Of a DNA stretch of 64,000 bases, positions 35,187 through 44,695 are shown piece by piece. A model generated the notes under the pieces. That model did no database searches. It saw nothing but the letters and a program-made list of their open reading frames with translations, and was not told where the DNA came from. The position numbers and the translations under genes are program-made. The stretch is from JAVBQJ01 sp031549115 (lineage in GTDB: Bacteria; Verrucomicrobiota; Lentisphaeria; Victivallales; Victivallaceae): positions 5,154 through 69,153 of the forward strand of contig JAVBQJ010000092.1 in assembly GCA_031549115.1 (NCBI GenBank), given 5' to 3'. Numbering within the stretch: the stretch's first letter is position 1; each line of letters opens with the position of its first letter.

Positions 35187-35826
35187 ATTCTTGATCCTCC
35201 GTCGTATCCTTATGACAAACCCAGACCTTCACTCCGATCTTACCGGCCGTCGTATTGGCCTCGGTAAAACCGTAGTCGATGTTCGCACGCAGCGTGTGCA
35301 ACGGCACGCGCCCTTCCTTGTACTGCTCCGAACGGGCGAGTTCCGCTCCGCCCAGACGGCCGGCGCAGTTCACCTTGATCCCGTCGACGCCCATATCCAT
35401 GGCCGTCTGGATCGCCCGCTTCATCGCACGGCGGAAGCCGATACGGCGTTCCAGCTGCATGGCGATATTTTCCGCAACCAATTGCGCGTTCGCTTCGGCG
35501 CGCTTGATTTCCACGATGTCGACAAAGACTTCTTTGTCCTTGGTCAGCTTCACGATTTCTCCGCGCAGCCGCTCCAGATCTTCACCTTTCTTGCCGATCA
35601 GCAAACCCGGACGGGCGGTGAAGATCGTCACGCGAATGCGGCTCGCGAAACGCTCAAGTTGAATGCGGGCAATCGCCGCCTGCACAAACTTTTCCTTGAT
35701 GAACTTGCGGATGCGCAAATCTTCGTGCAGCCACTCGCCGAAAAGCGCCTTATTGGCAAACCAGCGCGACTCCCAATTCTTCGTCAGCGCCGTTCTCAAT
35801 CCAATCGGATTAACTTTTTGTCCCAC
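35134..35826 (-). CDS. rpsC: 30S ribosomal protein S3
   Basis: A 230-residue small-subunit protein with an N-terminal KH domain (PGLLIGKKGEDLERL) and a C-terminal S3 domain (GVDGIKVNCAGRLGGAELAR). It lines the mRNA entry channel. Its C-terminal tail runs into the rplP gene, so the two reading frames overlap by about 50 bases. Confidence 0.96.
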   Translation of the reverse strand: MGQKVNPIGLRTALTKNWESRWFANKALFGEWLHEDLRIRKFIKEKFVQAAIARIQLERFASRIRVTIFTARPGLLIGKKGEDLERLRGEIVKLTKDKEVFVDIVEIKRAEANAQLVAENIAMQLERRIGFRRAMKRAIQTAMDMGVDGIKVNCAGRLGGAELARSEQYKEGRVPLHTLRANIDYGFTEANTTAGKIGVKVWVCHKDTTEDQEYAINAKKGKVQKGSARK

Positions 35827-35842
35827 GATGCTATCCTTTTGC

Positions 35843-36175
35843 TTAGATGTCCGTCAACACGATTTCCAAATGGCTCGTCCGCTTACGGATCTTGCCCGCC
35901 GACCCACGCGCTTTCGGACGAAAACGCTTGATGATCGGACCGGGGCCCACCATCGCGGCTTTCACCACCAGCGCCTGGCGCTTCAGGTCAAAATTATTTT
36001 CCGCGTTGGCCACCGCCGACCGCAGCGTGGCGCCCAAAAGACGCGCCGCCTTCCGCGGAGACAAGTCGACGATCGCCAGTGCCTCCGTCACGCTCTTGCC
36101 ATGGATCAGACGCGACACATGGCGCGCCTTTTCCGGAGCAATACGGACGTTTCTGGTAACTGCTCGAACTTCCAT
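35843..36175 (-). CDS. rplV: 50S ribosomal protein L22
   Basis: A 110-residue protein lining the exit tunnel. It starts with MEVRAVTRNVRIAPEKARHV and ends RKRTSHLEIVLTDI. It is the first ribosomal gene of this cluster: rpsS, rplB, rplW, rplD, rplC and rpsJ, which usually precede it, are replaced by an exported coiled-coil protein gene 11 bases upstream. Confidence 0.95.
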   Translation of the reverse strand: MEVRAVTRNVRIAPEKARHVSRLIHGKSVTEALAIVDLSPRKAARLLGATLRSAVANAENNFDLKRQALVVKAAMVGPGPIIKRFRPKARGSAGKIRKRTSHLEIVLTDI

Positions 36176-36186
36176 AGTTTTTTTCT

Positions 36187-37074
36187 CTACTCTTCCGTGT
36201 TTTTCTTTGGCTCGGTCACGGCCTCCATGCCTGGAGAAAGCGTCCCGATATCACCTGCCACCACCATGGCGGCCGCCACAAAAGGCTGTACGCTGACGAT
36301 CATCAACCGCACATCCTCCTTCCCAGTGACGTGGTAGACCAACCCGTTAAATGCACCACAGGCCGTACCCACCGGCAATACCACGCAGCCATAGACCCGG
36401 TTTACCGCCAGGATCCGGCACTTTTCCAGCACTCCCGGCGCACCATTCCAATCCACCAATGCACTGAACTGGCGTGATTTTGTCTCCAACGCGCTGAGCC
36501 GCAGCTTCAACTGTGCTTTCTGCACCTGGCTCATCGACCAACCCGTCATCGACGAATCGATTTCCCGACAGAATTCCGCGACTTCGACCGCAAGGGCGAT
36601 GCCGCTTGAAGAAACTTCATCCAGCGCCATACTCAAACGGGCTTCCCGATCCCCGGAACTCTCGGCGGCTTCCGCCCCGTAGAATCCGGCAATCCCCATC
36701 TGCCAGCGCCTCAGCTTCTCATCCTGTCCACTGATTCTGGTTACTGACTCAAACAACTCGCGGCGCAACTGCTCCTGCTCTTCCCGAAGCGCGAGATTTT
36801 CCCGCTGGAGCTCATGTGCCCGCTCTTCCAACCGGCTTGCTTCCCGGCGCAACCGGGCAACTTCCTTTGACAGTTCGGCATCTACCCCTGTCAAACTCAC
36901 ATTGACCGTCGCCACCGGAGCCCCCGGCTCCTGCTCCTCATTTGCCGCGGCCTTCCCCGCCGCGAAAAATGACAAACTATATAAAATAAACACACAAAGG
37001 ACGTTTGTCCAGTTCAAGTAACAAAAAAATCGCCACTTTTCCCGACTTCGCGTCTCTATCCGGTTTCGTTTCAT
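36187..37074 (-). CDS. Exported coiled-coil protein of unknown function
   Basis: A 295-residue protein with a basic N-terminus, a hydrophobic segment (about residues 20-38) serving as signal or anchor, and a long charged coiled coil between roughly 60 and 115 (LSKEVARLRREASRLEERA). The rest is mixed and includes Cys residues. I do not recognise it. It is the first gene of the ribosomal transcript and has a promoter just upstream. The start at 37074 has GGAAG 7 bases before it and lies downstream of the predicted transcription start; an ATG at 37098 would be too close to that promoter. Confidence 0.6.
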   Translation of the reverse strand: MKRNRIETRSREKWRFFCYLNWTNVLCVFILYSLSFFAAGKAAANEEQEPGAPVATVNVSLTGVDAELSKEVARLRREASRLEERAHELQRENLALREEQEQLRRELFESVTRISGQDEKLRRWQMGIAGFYGAEAAESSGDREARLSMALDEVSSSGIALAVEVAEFCREIDSSMTGWSMSQVQKAQLKLRLSALETKSRQFSALVDWNGAPGVLEKCRILAVNRVYGCVVLPVGTACGAFNGLVYHVTGKEDVRLMIVSVQPFVAAAMVVAGDIGTLSPGMEAVTEPKKNTEE

Positions 37075-37102
37075 AGCGGTCTTCCACTTCCTGACCATCT
37101 GT

Positions 37103-37132
37103 ATAATATATCGTCATTCATCAAAAATACAA
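37103..37132 (-). promoter_or_regulatory. Promoter for the coiled-coil gene and ribosomal cluster
   Basis: On the - strand TTGTAT (37127-37132) lies 18 bases upstream of TATTAT (37103-37108) in a strongly AT-rich stretch. No other space for a promoter exists before rplV, so this probably drives the whole coiled-coil to argS unit. Confidence 0.6.
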
Positions 37133-37182
37133 ATTGCTTCCCGCGTTTCCCCGGAAAAAAAATGGAATCCCGCCGTGAAACA

Positions 37183-39381
37183 TCACTTCATCCGCGCCAA
37201 AACCACCAGTTCGACTTCGCGATAATTGTTGCCGGCGCCGCTGAAAGTCCAGTCCGGATGCGGCCCCGCGGAGCAGTTGCCGAACCCCAGATCGCAGCCG
37301 GAGCCGGCACGCCAACTGTTGTAGGCGAATACCGTCTGCCCCTTTTCCCGATTATGCAGCTGCATGGAGCCGTAGCCCGGCGTGGCGTTCCGGTCCATCC
37401 GGTCGCCGGCGTCGTAATGCGAATCGGTGGCGCCGGGAACCTGCGCGTCGTTTTCGGGACCGTAATTGCAATCCCAGAATTCGATGTTGCCGTCGGCGAA
37501 GCGTCCGATTTCGACGCCGCGCATGTTGGTGAGAATCTCCAGATTGGTCACCGGCTGCTGGAAAAACGCGTTGCGCGTATGAACCGGGACGCCGAGTTTG
37601 CCGGCTTCGGCGGCGGGGCTGTCGAAGGAAGCCCACAGATATTGTTCCTTGCCGTCATGGCCGACCACCCGCCAGAAGTAGGCGACCCGTTTCACCGGAG
37701 CGGTCAATTCGGCGCTGTGGTCCTCTTCGTAAACAATGTCGCGATCTCCGGTCGGAGCGCCCTTTTCCCGCGAATAACGGAACACCGTCCGGTAGTCGGC
37801 GCCGCCTTCGACCACGCCCAGCACATCTTTCAGCGTCACCTGCGCCGGAATCTCCCCTTTCCGGAACGCATTGACCGGAAGCCCGGCACCGTTGCGCAGG
37901 TTGGGTTCGGCCAGGCGGTTCCACGCGTAACGGACGGCGACCGGCCTGGCTGCCGCATCGCTCGTCACCGTGACGGTTTTGCCCTCCAATTTCGCCTGGG
38001 CGGGGTGGAATATGCCGACGGCGTCGACGACTTCAAACCAATTCGGCGCCGCTCCGTCGGCGGTGTGCAATTCCTGATCGAAGGTCAGGACCACGGCGCC
38101 GTCGCGGATCTGGAAATCCGTCACCCGCGCCGCATCCACCAACGCCCCGTCGCGGCCGTATTCATAATGCAGAGCCTGGGCGGCCAGCCGTTCGCCAACC
38201 TCTTTCTTCTTGCGCGGATGGATGTCGGCGAGATCGCCGATATCGCTGATCACCGCCATGTGCGCCGCCGGCTCCCGGGCGGTGAAGGCTTCCTGGGCCT
38301 CCCAGATTTCCGGCAGCGCGGGTTCGCTGGCTTCGCCGTAGTTGAACGGCGCCAGCTGCACGAAATAGAGCGGCATCGCCGGATTCCGGAAGCTGTCGCG
38401 CCACCCGGTCAGCAATGCTTCCATCTTGTCGGCATAGAGCATGCCGTCCCCGAGGTTGGATTCGCCCTGGTACCAGATGGCGCCGCGCAGCCCGTAAGGC
38501 TCGTAGGGGAAAATCATGGCATTGTAGGTTTCGGTGGGATCGGTCGGGTGGCCGTCGGTATTGATCGGCAGCAGCTCGGCCGGGTAGGCCGGAGGCGCCG
38601 GGAGGGGTTGTTCGTTGCGGATGCACTCCTCGATGGTCGCCAGCCAGCTTGCCTGCTGCGCCTGCACTTTATTCACCGCCTCGCGATACGCGGCGGTGCC
38701 GGGAATCTTGGCATCCACCCAATCGGCCAGCGACTTCAGCGCCGGCACCTTCCGGTAGCCTGCCGGGGAAATCCACGGTTCGATCCGGGTTCCGCCCCAG
38801 GAGGAGGTGATGACGCCGACCGGCACACCCAGCTCCTTCTGCAATTTGCGACCGAAAAAGAAACCGACCGCGGAAAAGCCCGGCGCCGCAGCCGGCGTGC
38901 AAACCTGCCAGCCGCCGGCCACATCATCGGCCGGGACCGCAGCGGCCACCAGCGGAGTAAACATCACCCGCAACTGCGGAATGTTCGCGGCGGCCGCCTC
39001 GGCTTCCCAATTTTCAGTGGGATTGAGCCCCCACTGCATATTGGATTGGCCGCTCGCCAGCCAGACTTCGCCGACCAGCACATCCTGCCGCGCCAGGGAA
39101 TTGCCTTTTCCCGTCACTTCCAGCGTGTACGGACCGCCGTGGGTCATCGCCGGAAGCGCGACCTCCCATTTGCCGTCCTTGCCGGCCGTGGTTTCGACAC
39201 TCTGATTATTGAGGGAGACCTTCACCGCTTCACCGGGCTCCGCCCAACCCCAGACCGGAATCGGCCGCTCCCGCTGCAACACCATGTGGTCGCTGAACAC
39301 CGCCGGCAACCGGACCTCCGCCTGAACGGCCCCAGCGAGCGCCAATCCGGCTCCGACCAACCCCACCTGCCATCGTTTCAT
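37183..39381 (-). CDS. Sialate O-acetylesterase-like exported esterase
   Basis: A 732-residue secreted esterase with an N-terminal signal peptide (cleavage around VQA-EVR at residues 20-24). The SGNH-type catalytic serine is in GEVWLASGQSNMQW, and the GAIWYQGESN motif is the second conserved block of the sialate O-acetylesterase family (PF03629). Such enzymes remove acetyl groups from sialic acids or plant polysaccharides. The last 200 residues form an extra domain of unknown type, ending in a region with NCSAGPHPDW. It lies just downstream of hemW and ends 108 bases before the coiled-coil gene start on the same strand. Confidence 0.88.
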   Translation of the reverse strand: MKRWQVGLVGAGLALAGAVQAEVRLPAVFSDHMVLQRERPIPVWGWAEPGEAVKVSLNNQSVETTAGKDGKWEVALPAMTHGGPYTLEVTGKGNSLARQDVLVGEVWLASGQSNMQWGLNPTENWEAEAAAANIPQLRVMFTPLVAAAVPADDVAGGWQVCTPAAAPGFSAVGFFFGRKLQKELGVPVGVITSSWGGTRIEPWISPAGYRKVPALKSLADWVDAKIPGTAAYREAVNKVQAQQASWLATIEECIRNEQPLPAPPAYPAELLPINTDGHPTDPTETYNAMIFPYEPYGLRGAIWYQGESNLGDGMLYADKMEALLTGWRDSFRNPAMPLYFVQLAPFNYGEASEPALPEIWEAQEAFTAREPAAHMAVISDIGDLADIHPRKKKEVGERLAAQALHYEYGRDGALVDAARVTDFQIRDGAVVLTFDQELHTADGAAPNWFEVVDAVGIFHPAQAKLEGKTVTVTSDAAARPVAVRYAWNRLAEPNLRNGAGLPVNAFRKGEIPAQVTLKDVLGVVEGGADYRTVFRYSREKGAPTGDRDIVYEEDHSAELTAPVKRVAYFWRVVGHDGKEQYLWASFDSPAAEAGKLGVPVHTRNAFFQQPVTNLEILTNMRGVEIGRFADGNIEFWDCNYGPENDAQVPGATDSHYDAGDRMDRNATPGYGSMQLHNREKGQTVFAYNSWRAGSGCDLGFGNCSAGPHPDWTFSGAGNNYREVELVVLARMK

Positions 39382-39411
39382 TCGTTCATCCCCGTGTTAT
39401 TACTTTCGGCT

Positions 39412-40515
39412 TCAATCAATCAAAAATTCCGCAATGCTGTTCCAGAACAGCAGCCCCGGCTCGCTGAGCCGGACCCCCTCCCCCTCCCGGAACCATTCCG
39501 GGCAGGCGCGGCGCAAAACCGCAACCTTTTCCCGCACCCCGGCGGGAAATAACATCGCACATTCCCGCGCCGACCAGCCGCCGCAGGTACGCAGTTTCAC
39601 CGCGAAAATCTCCGCCGTCCGCGCTTCCGGCGCCAAATCATCGTATTCCGGCGGCGCTCCGGCCAGCCAGCCGTGCACATCCTCGACCTGGCTCCAGCGC
39701 CGTCTGCCGTCGAAGCTCGCCGCCGCCGGGCCCAGTCCGAGATACGCTTCTCCGCGCCAGACCGCGCAATTGTGCCGCGCCCGCGCCCCGGAACGGGCAT
39801 AATTCGAAATCTCGTAACGCTCGATGCCATGCGCCGCCAGCACCGCCGCGGTTTCGCGCCACAACGCGACCGACAATTCTTCTTCCGGGCTGTCGAAGCG
39901 CAATCGCGCGTTTTCCTCCGGCGTCAATTCATAACAGGAAACATGATCGACGCCGGAGGCCGCCGCCTGTTCCAGTTCGCCGCGCCACGCTTCCGGGGTC
40001 TGGCCGTTGCCGCCGTAAATCAAATCGCAATTCAGGTGCGCAAAGTGCCGGCGCCCCCACGCCAATGCGGCGGCGATCGCGTCATCGCCGCAATCGCGTC
40101 CCAATGCCGCCCGGCGCGCCGCGTCGAACGATTGCACCCCGACACTCAACCGGGTCACCCATGGTGTCAATAAACCGATCTTTTCTTCGGTCAATGTCTC
40201 CGGGTTGGCCTCGATGCTGACCTCGGTGTTCGCCGTCAGCGGCAGGTGCTTTTTCACCATCTCCCCCAGTTGCCGCAACTGCCGCTCCGCCAACAATGTC
40301 GGTGTCCCGCCCCCAATATACACCGTCGCCGCCGGATTTGTCAAATGCAACGCCGCCAATTCCCTTTCCAACCGGTCCAGATAGGCATCGATCAATTCTG
40401 CCGGGGCATCGCTCTCCGAGTAGAAGGCGCAATAACCGCATTTCCGGCGGCAAAACGGCACGTGGATATAAAAGTTTTTCAACTTCATCCGGCGCTCCCA
40501 TACCGTTCGTTTCAT
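39412..40515 (-). CDS. hemW: Radical SAM heme chaperone HemW
   Basis: About 367 residues. The CRRKCGYCAF segment holds the CxxxCxxC cysteines of the 4Fe-4S cluster. YIHVPF, IGGGTPTLL and LSVGVQSF are typical of HemW and HemN. The C-terminal HemN_C-type domain is present. HemW binds heme and delivers it to proteins; no coproporphyrinogen oxidase activity is expected. The start may be the ATG at 40515 or the one at 40488, both with SD-like sequences. Repeat C lies upstream. Confidence 0.9.
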   Translation of the reverse strand: MKRTVWERRMKLKNFYIHVPFCRRKCGYCAFYSESDAPAELIDAYLDRLERELAALHLTNPAATVYIGGGTPTLLAERQLRQLGEMVKKHLPLTANTEVSIEANPETLTEEKIGLLTPWVTRLSVGVQSFDAARRAALGRDCGDDAIAAALAWGRRHFAHLNCDLIYGGNGQTPEAWRGELEQAAASGVDHVSCYELTPEENARLRFDSPEEELSVALWRETAAVLAAHGIERYEISNYARSGARARHNCAVWRGEAYLGLGPAAASFDGRRRWSQVEDVHGWLAGAPPEYDDLAPEARTAEIFAVKLRTCGGWSARECAMLFPAGVREKVAVLRRACPEWFREGEGVRLSEPGLLFWNSIAEFLID

Positions 40516-40548
40516 CGTTCTGTCCCTTTGCATCACCGGTAATGTGTT

Positions 40549-40770
40549 CGCCGCCGGTGCGGCACCAGAGTCCGCTCTATATTCCGGGAATCGCTTCGCT
40601 CTCCCTGCATCATCGCTACCTCGGGCGGCTTCCGCTCGCCTCCCGGCTCGCTTCCCGGGATTTCGCCCCTTTCAAGGCGCTACGCGCCTGGGGCGACCAG
40701 CAGAATCCGCCTGCTGGATCGGCGTCTCCGTATGACGGAGGGCAGACCGCCGCTTCGCGGCTCTATTTTT
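40549..40770 (-). repeat. Structured intergenic repeat, copy C
   Basis: Reads on the - strand. It starts at the uvrB stop, in an A-rich run, with ATAGAGCCGCG at 40756-40766. Then come CTCCG/CGGAG, CCAGCAG/CTGCTGG (40697-40717), TCGCCCC/GGGGCGA enclosing GGCGC/GCGCC, GGGAGGC with a one-mismatch partner, and GCCG/CGGC at the end near 40549. The stem sequences differ from copies A, B and D but still pair. It lies between uvrB and hemW. Confidence 0.85.
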
Positions 40771-42804
40771 TTATTTTTTTGTTTTTTTCAGGGCGCGGAC
40801 GCGGTCGCGCAGGTCGGCGGCGCGTTCGAACTCCAGGGACTCCGCCGCCTCCAGCATCTCCCGCTCCAGCTCCTCGACCAGCTCTTCGTATTCCTCGGTC
40901 GACAGATTCTGTACCATCACCTCGCCCGAAGACATCCCGTCCTCCCCGAAAACCTGCCGCGCCGCATCCCCGGCCGACTTCGACGGCTTCCTGCCGCTGA
41001 CCGCCTCCACCGCATCGCTGATGGTCAGCCGCATCCCGCCCTTGATCGTCGTCGGCACGATATCGTACTCCTCGTTGTACGCCATCTGCCGGATCCGGTG
41101 CTCCCGGCTGACATCGAGCAATTTCTGCATCGCCGGCGTCACCACGTCGCCATACAGGATCACCCGGCCGCGCTCGTTTCGCGCCGCCCGCCCCGCCACC
41201 TGAATCAACGACCGGTCCGAACGCAGGAATCCCTCCTTGTCCGCATCCAGAATCGCCACCAACGCCACCTCCGGCAAGTCGATGCCTTCACGCAACAGGT
41301 TGATCCCGATCAGGCAGTCGAAATCCCCCGCCCGCAATTTGCTCAGCACCCGGACACGCTCCAGGGCGTCCAGTTCGCTATGCAGATAACTGGCCCGGAC
41401 GCCGAGCTCGCTCAGGTAATCGGACAGGCGTTCGGAATTTTTCTTGGTCAATGTCGTCACCAGCACCCGTTCGCCGCGGGCCACGCACAAGCGGATTTCC
41501 GCCAGCACATCGTCGACCTGCCCCTCCAGCGGCCGCAGCTCCACCACTGGATCCAGCAAGCCGGTCGGCCGGATCACCTGCTCCACCACGTGAGAACCGG
41601 AGTGCGTCAGCTCGTACGGGCCGGGCGTCGCCGAAACGTAAATCGTCCCCTGCCGCAATTGCTCGAATTCCTCGAAACGCAGCGGCCGGTTTTCCAGCGC
41701 CGAAGGCAGCCGGAAGCCGTGCTCGATCAGGGTGCCTTTCCGGTTTCGGTCGGCCTTGAACATCCCCTGCAGCTGCGGCAGGGTCACATGCGATTCGTCG
41801 ATGACGGTCAGAAACTCACCGGGAAAATAATCGATGAGGCAGAACGGACGGGTTGCGGACAAACGCCGCGACAGATAATAGGAGTAATTTTCAATGCCGC
41901 TGCAGTAACCCAGCTCGCGCATCATCTCCAGATCGTAGGTCACCCGCTGATACAGACGCTGGGCTTCGACCAACCGGCCGTTGTTTTCGAACCACTGCAC
42001 CCGCTCGCGCATCTCCGCCATAATGGCGTCGACGGCGTTTTCAATCCGCCTCTTCGGCATCACGAAGTGCTTGCACGGGAATACCATCACCTCTTTGGCG
42101 CGGCTCTTCAACGCCCCCGATACCGCATGATGACGGCTGATCGACTCCAGTTCGTCGCCCCAGAAGCTGATCCGGATGAAGTTGTCGCGCTGGGGCTCGA
42201 AAATATCCACCGCGTCGCCGCGCACCCGGAACTGTCCGAACTCCGGCGACTGGTCGTTGCGTTCGTACTGGATTTCCACCAACCGCCGCAGCAATGCGTC
42301 GCGGTCCATCCGGTCGCCGGGCTTGACCACCAGACACAATTCAGCGTAATCCTCCGGCGACCCCAAGCCGTAAATGCACGATACGCTCGCGACCACGATG
42401 ACATCGCGCCGCTCGATCAAACTGGCGGTGGTGGACAGGCGGAGCCGCTCCAGATTGTCGTTGATGCTGGCGTCCTTGGCAATGTAGGTATCGGTCTGCG
42501 GAATGTACGATTCCGGCAGATAGTAATCGTAGTAGCTGATGAAGTATTCGACCGCGTTTTCGGGAAAAAAGCCCTTGAATTCGCTATAAAGCTGCGCCGC
42601 CAGCGTCTTGTTGTGCGACAGCACCAGAACCGGTTTATCCTGCTGCGCGATCACGTTCGCCAGTGTGAAGGTCTTCCCCGATCCGGTCACGCCGCGCAGG
42701 GTCTGCTCGGCCACCCCGGAACGCAGATTGCGCTGCAGCGCCGCAATCGCCTCCGGCTGGTCCCCGGAGGGCTGATACTCCGAATGTAATTTAAACAAGC
42801 TCAT
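40771..42804 (-). CDS. uvrB: UvrABC system protein B
   Basis: A 677-residue DNA damage recognition helicase of nucleotide excision repair. Walker A is GVTGSGKTF near residue 43. The YYDYYLPESYIP beta-hairpin, IDESHV box and the C-terminal UVR motif (LEREMLEAAESLEFERAADL) are all present. The last codons are A-rich and merge into repeat C. The 5' end overlaps asnB by 14 bases. Confidence 0.96.
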   Translation of the reverse strand: MSLFKLHSEYQPSGDQPEAIAALQRNLRSGVAEQTLRGVTGSGKTFTLANVIAQQDKPVLVLSHNKTLAAQLYSEFKGFFPENAVEYFISYYDYYLPESYIPQTDTYIAKDASINDNLERLRLSTTASLIERRDVIVVASVSCIYGLGSPEDYAELCLVVKPGDRMDRDALLRRLVEIQYERNDQSPEFGQFRVRGDAVDIFEPQRDNFIRISFWGDELESISRHHAVSGALKSRAKEVMVFPCKHFVMPKRRIENAVDAIMAEMRERVQWFENNGRLVEAQRLYQRVTYDLEMMRELGYCSGIENYSYYLSRRLSATRPFCLIDYFPGEFLTVIDESHVTLPQLQGMFKADRNRKGTLIEHGFRLPSALENRPLRFEEFEQLRQGTIYVSATPGPYELTHSGSHVVEQVIRPTGLLDPVVELRPLEGQVDDVLAEIRLCVARGERVLVTTLTKKNSERLSDYLSELGVRASYLHSELDALERVRVLSKLRAGDFDCLIGINLLREGIDLPEVALVAILDADKEGFLRSDRSLIQVAGRAARNERGRVILYGDVVTPAMQKLLDVSREHRIRQMAYNEEYDIVPTTIKGGMRLTISDAVEAVSGRKPSKSAGDAARQVFGEDGMSSGEVMVQNLSTEEYEELVEELEREMLEAAESLEFERAADLRDRVRALKKTKK

Positions 42805-44689
42805 GTTCGAGAAACACTCCCAGGCACAACAATCCCCATTGGAGGTTCACCGCCGCCTGGTCATGACGGCGCAGCAGCAACCGCGCCCCCTCCGGATCCA
42901 GCCAGCCCTCCTCCACCAACGCTCCATTGGTGAGCGTCCGCTCCAACTCCGGGCGCCATTGACAGGACAAATATTGCGCCACCGGTACCCCGAACCCCTT
43001 TTTGCGCCGCGACGCCAACTCCGGCGGCAGCAGCGCCGGAAACGCCCGCTTCAGAATATCCTTGCGCGAATTGCCGTTCAGCTTCGCCGCGAACGGCAAT
43101 CCGGCCGCCCACACCGCCAGATCGCGGTCAAGGAACGGACAACGCACCTCCAGTGCCGCCGCCATCGACGCGGTATCCACCTTCGGCAGAATATCATTGG
43201 CCAGGTAACTGGTTATATCGGCTTCGGCGAAACGCTCCGCCGGATCGGAGGTGGTGGTATGCCGCAACACCCCCAGCAGATATTCGCCCGCCGCATCCTC
43301 CGGCGCGGCGAGGTCACGCAGCCGCGGCCCGAAAATCCGGTTTTTCCCGTCGGCTCCGGCCTTGTCCATCAGACGGTAATAACGCTCCAGCTCCCGGAAG
43401 CGCGCCAGGTCGAACAGGCGCTTGTATTTTCCGGCCGTGCTGCGCTCCCCCGCATGCGGCAAAAGCGCCGACAAAGTACCGAACATCAACCGGCGCAGCG
43501 CCGGAGGCAGCCAATCGAGCTTCCGGTAAAAACGCATCGCCATGTAACGTTCATAGCCGCCGAACACCTCGTCGGCGCCGTCGCCGGAGAGCGCCACCAC
43601 CAGCTTCTCACGGGCAAAACGGCACATCAGCCCGGTCGGCATAATCGACGCGTCGGCATAGGGCTCGCCGACATCGTGCAGCAGCAGCCGCAAAAATCCG
43701 AAATCATCCGCCCGCGCCACCTTTTCGTGCGCGGTGAAGTTGTCCAGCCCCAGGCGGCGGAAGTGCGCCAAGGTATCGCGGGCCGCCTCGCGTTCGTCGT
43801 AGGCAGCCTGCTCGAAGCCCATCGTATAGATATCCGGATTCGACGCCCCCGATTCCAGCACCAGCCCGGTAATCAGGAGCGAATCCATCCCGCCCGAAAG
43901 AAAGGTGCCGAGCGGCACATCCGCCATCAGCCGCTTGCGCACCGCCAGGGTCAGCAGCCGTTGCGTCTCCTCCGCCCACTCCCGCGGGTCCGACGTGAGC
44001 TTGTTCCGGTAATCCAGAGAAAAATAGCGCTGAATGCGCAGGCTGCCGTCGGCGATATCGCAGGCAACGACATGCGCGGGCGGCACCTTCCACACCCCCG
44101 GGAAAACCGTTTCCGGCCCCGGCACATACCAGTAACTGAGAAAATCGCGGACCGCCTCCGGCCGGAACTGCCGCGCCGGAAACGCCGGGTGGCACTTCAA
44201 CGCATTCAACGAGCTCGCGAATACCAACTCGCGGCCGTTCTGAAAATACACCAGCGGTTTTTTGCCGAAAATATCGCGCGCCAGATACAGCATGCCGCGG
44301 CGGATGTCGTACAGCGCCGCCGCGAACATCCCGTCCAGCCGCGCCCAGACGCCGTCACCGAACTCCTCGTAGCCGTGAACGATCACCTCGCAGTCGCCAT
44401 CGGTGGAAAATATGTGGCCGCGTGCCCGCAGCTCGTCGCGCAATGCGCGGTAATTGTAAATTTCGCCGTTGACCACGGCGGCCAGCGAACGGTCCTCGTT
44501 GAACAGCGGCTGGATGGCGCCCGCCAGGTCGATCACCGCCAACCGCCGGTGGGTGAACAGCACCCGGTCGTCATGCCAGGTGCCGTCGCCGTCGGGGCCG
44601 CGGCGCGCCATCACCTGCCGGAAACCGGCGGCGATACCGACCGCTGCTTCCAGCGACGCGAAGTTGATGATCCCGGCGATTCCGCACAT
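42791..44689 (-). CDS. asnB: Asparagine synthetase (glutamine-hydrolysing)
   Basis: A 632-residue enzyme making asparagine from aspartate, glutamine and ATP. The N-terminal nucleophile is Cys2 in MCGIAGI, with a glutaminase domain including RRGPDG and NGEIYNYRAL. The synthetase domain has the PP-loop SGGMDS near residue 267. The sequence resembles the group of AsnB proteins in cell-envelope and polysaccharide contexts, so another amidated product is possible. It starts 6 bases after the STAS gene. Confidence 0.9.
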   Translation of the reverse strand: MCGIAGIINFASLEAAVGIAAGFRQVMARRGPDGDGTWHDDRVLFTHRRLAVIDLAGAIQPLFNEDRSLAAVVNGEIYNYRALRDELRARGHIFSTDGDCEVIVHGYEEFGDGVWARLDGMFAAALYDIRRGMLYLARDIFGKKPLVYFQNGRELVFASSLNALKCHPAFPARQFRPEAVRDFLSYWYVPGPETVFPGVWKVPPAHVVACDIADGSLRIQRYFSLDYRNKLTSDPREWAEETQRLLTLAVRKRLMADVPLGTFLSGGMDSLLITGLVLESGASNPDIYTMGFEQAAYDEREAARDTLAHFRRLGLDNFTAHEKVARADDFGFLRLLLHDVGEPYADASIMPTGLMCRFAREKLVVALSGDGADEVFGGYERYMAMRFYRKLDWLPPALRRLMFGTLSALLPHAGERSTAGKYKRLFDLARFRELERYYRLMDKAGADGKNRIFGPRLRDLAAPEDAAGEYLLGVLRHTTTSDPAERFAEADITSYLANDILPKVDTASMAAALEVRCPFLDRDLAVWAAGLPFAAKLNGNSRKDILKRAFPALLPPELASRRKKGFGVPVAQYLSCQWRPELERTLTNGALVEEGWLDPEGARLLLRRHDQAAVNLQWGLLCLGVFLEHELV

Positions 44690-44695
44690 GACCGG

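Noticed and set aside
37162..39552. A 796-codon open frame on the + strand
   Set aside because: It lies opposite the sialate O-acetylesterase gene and has no recognisable domain.
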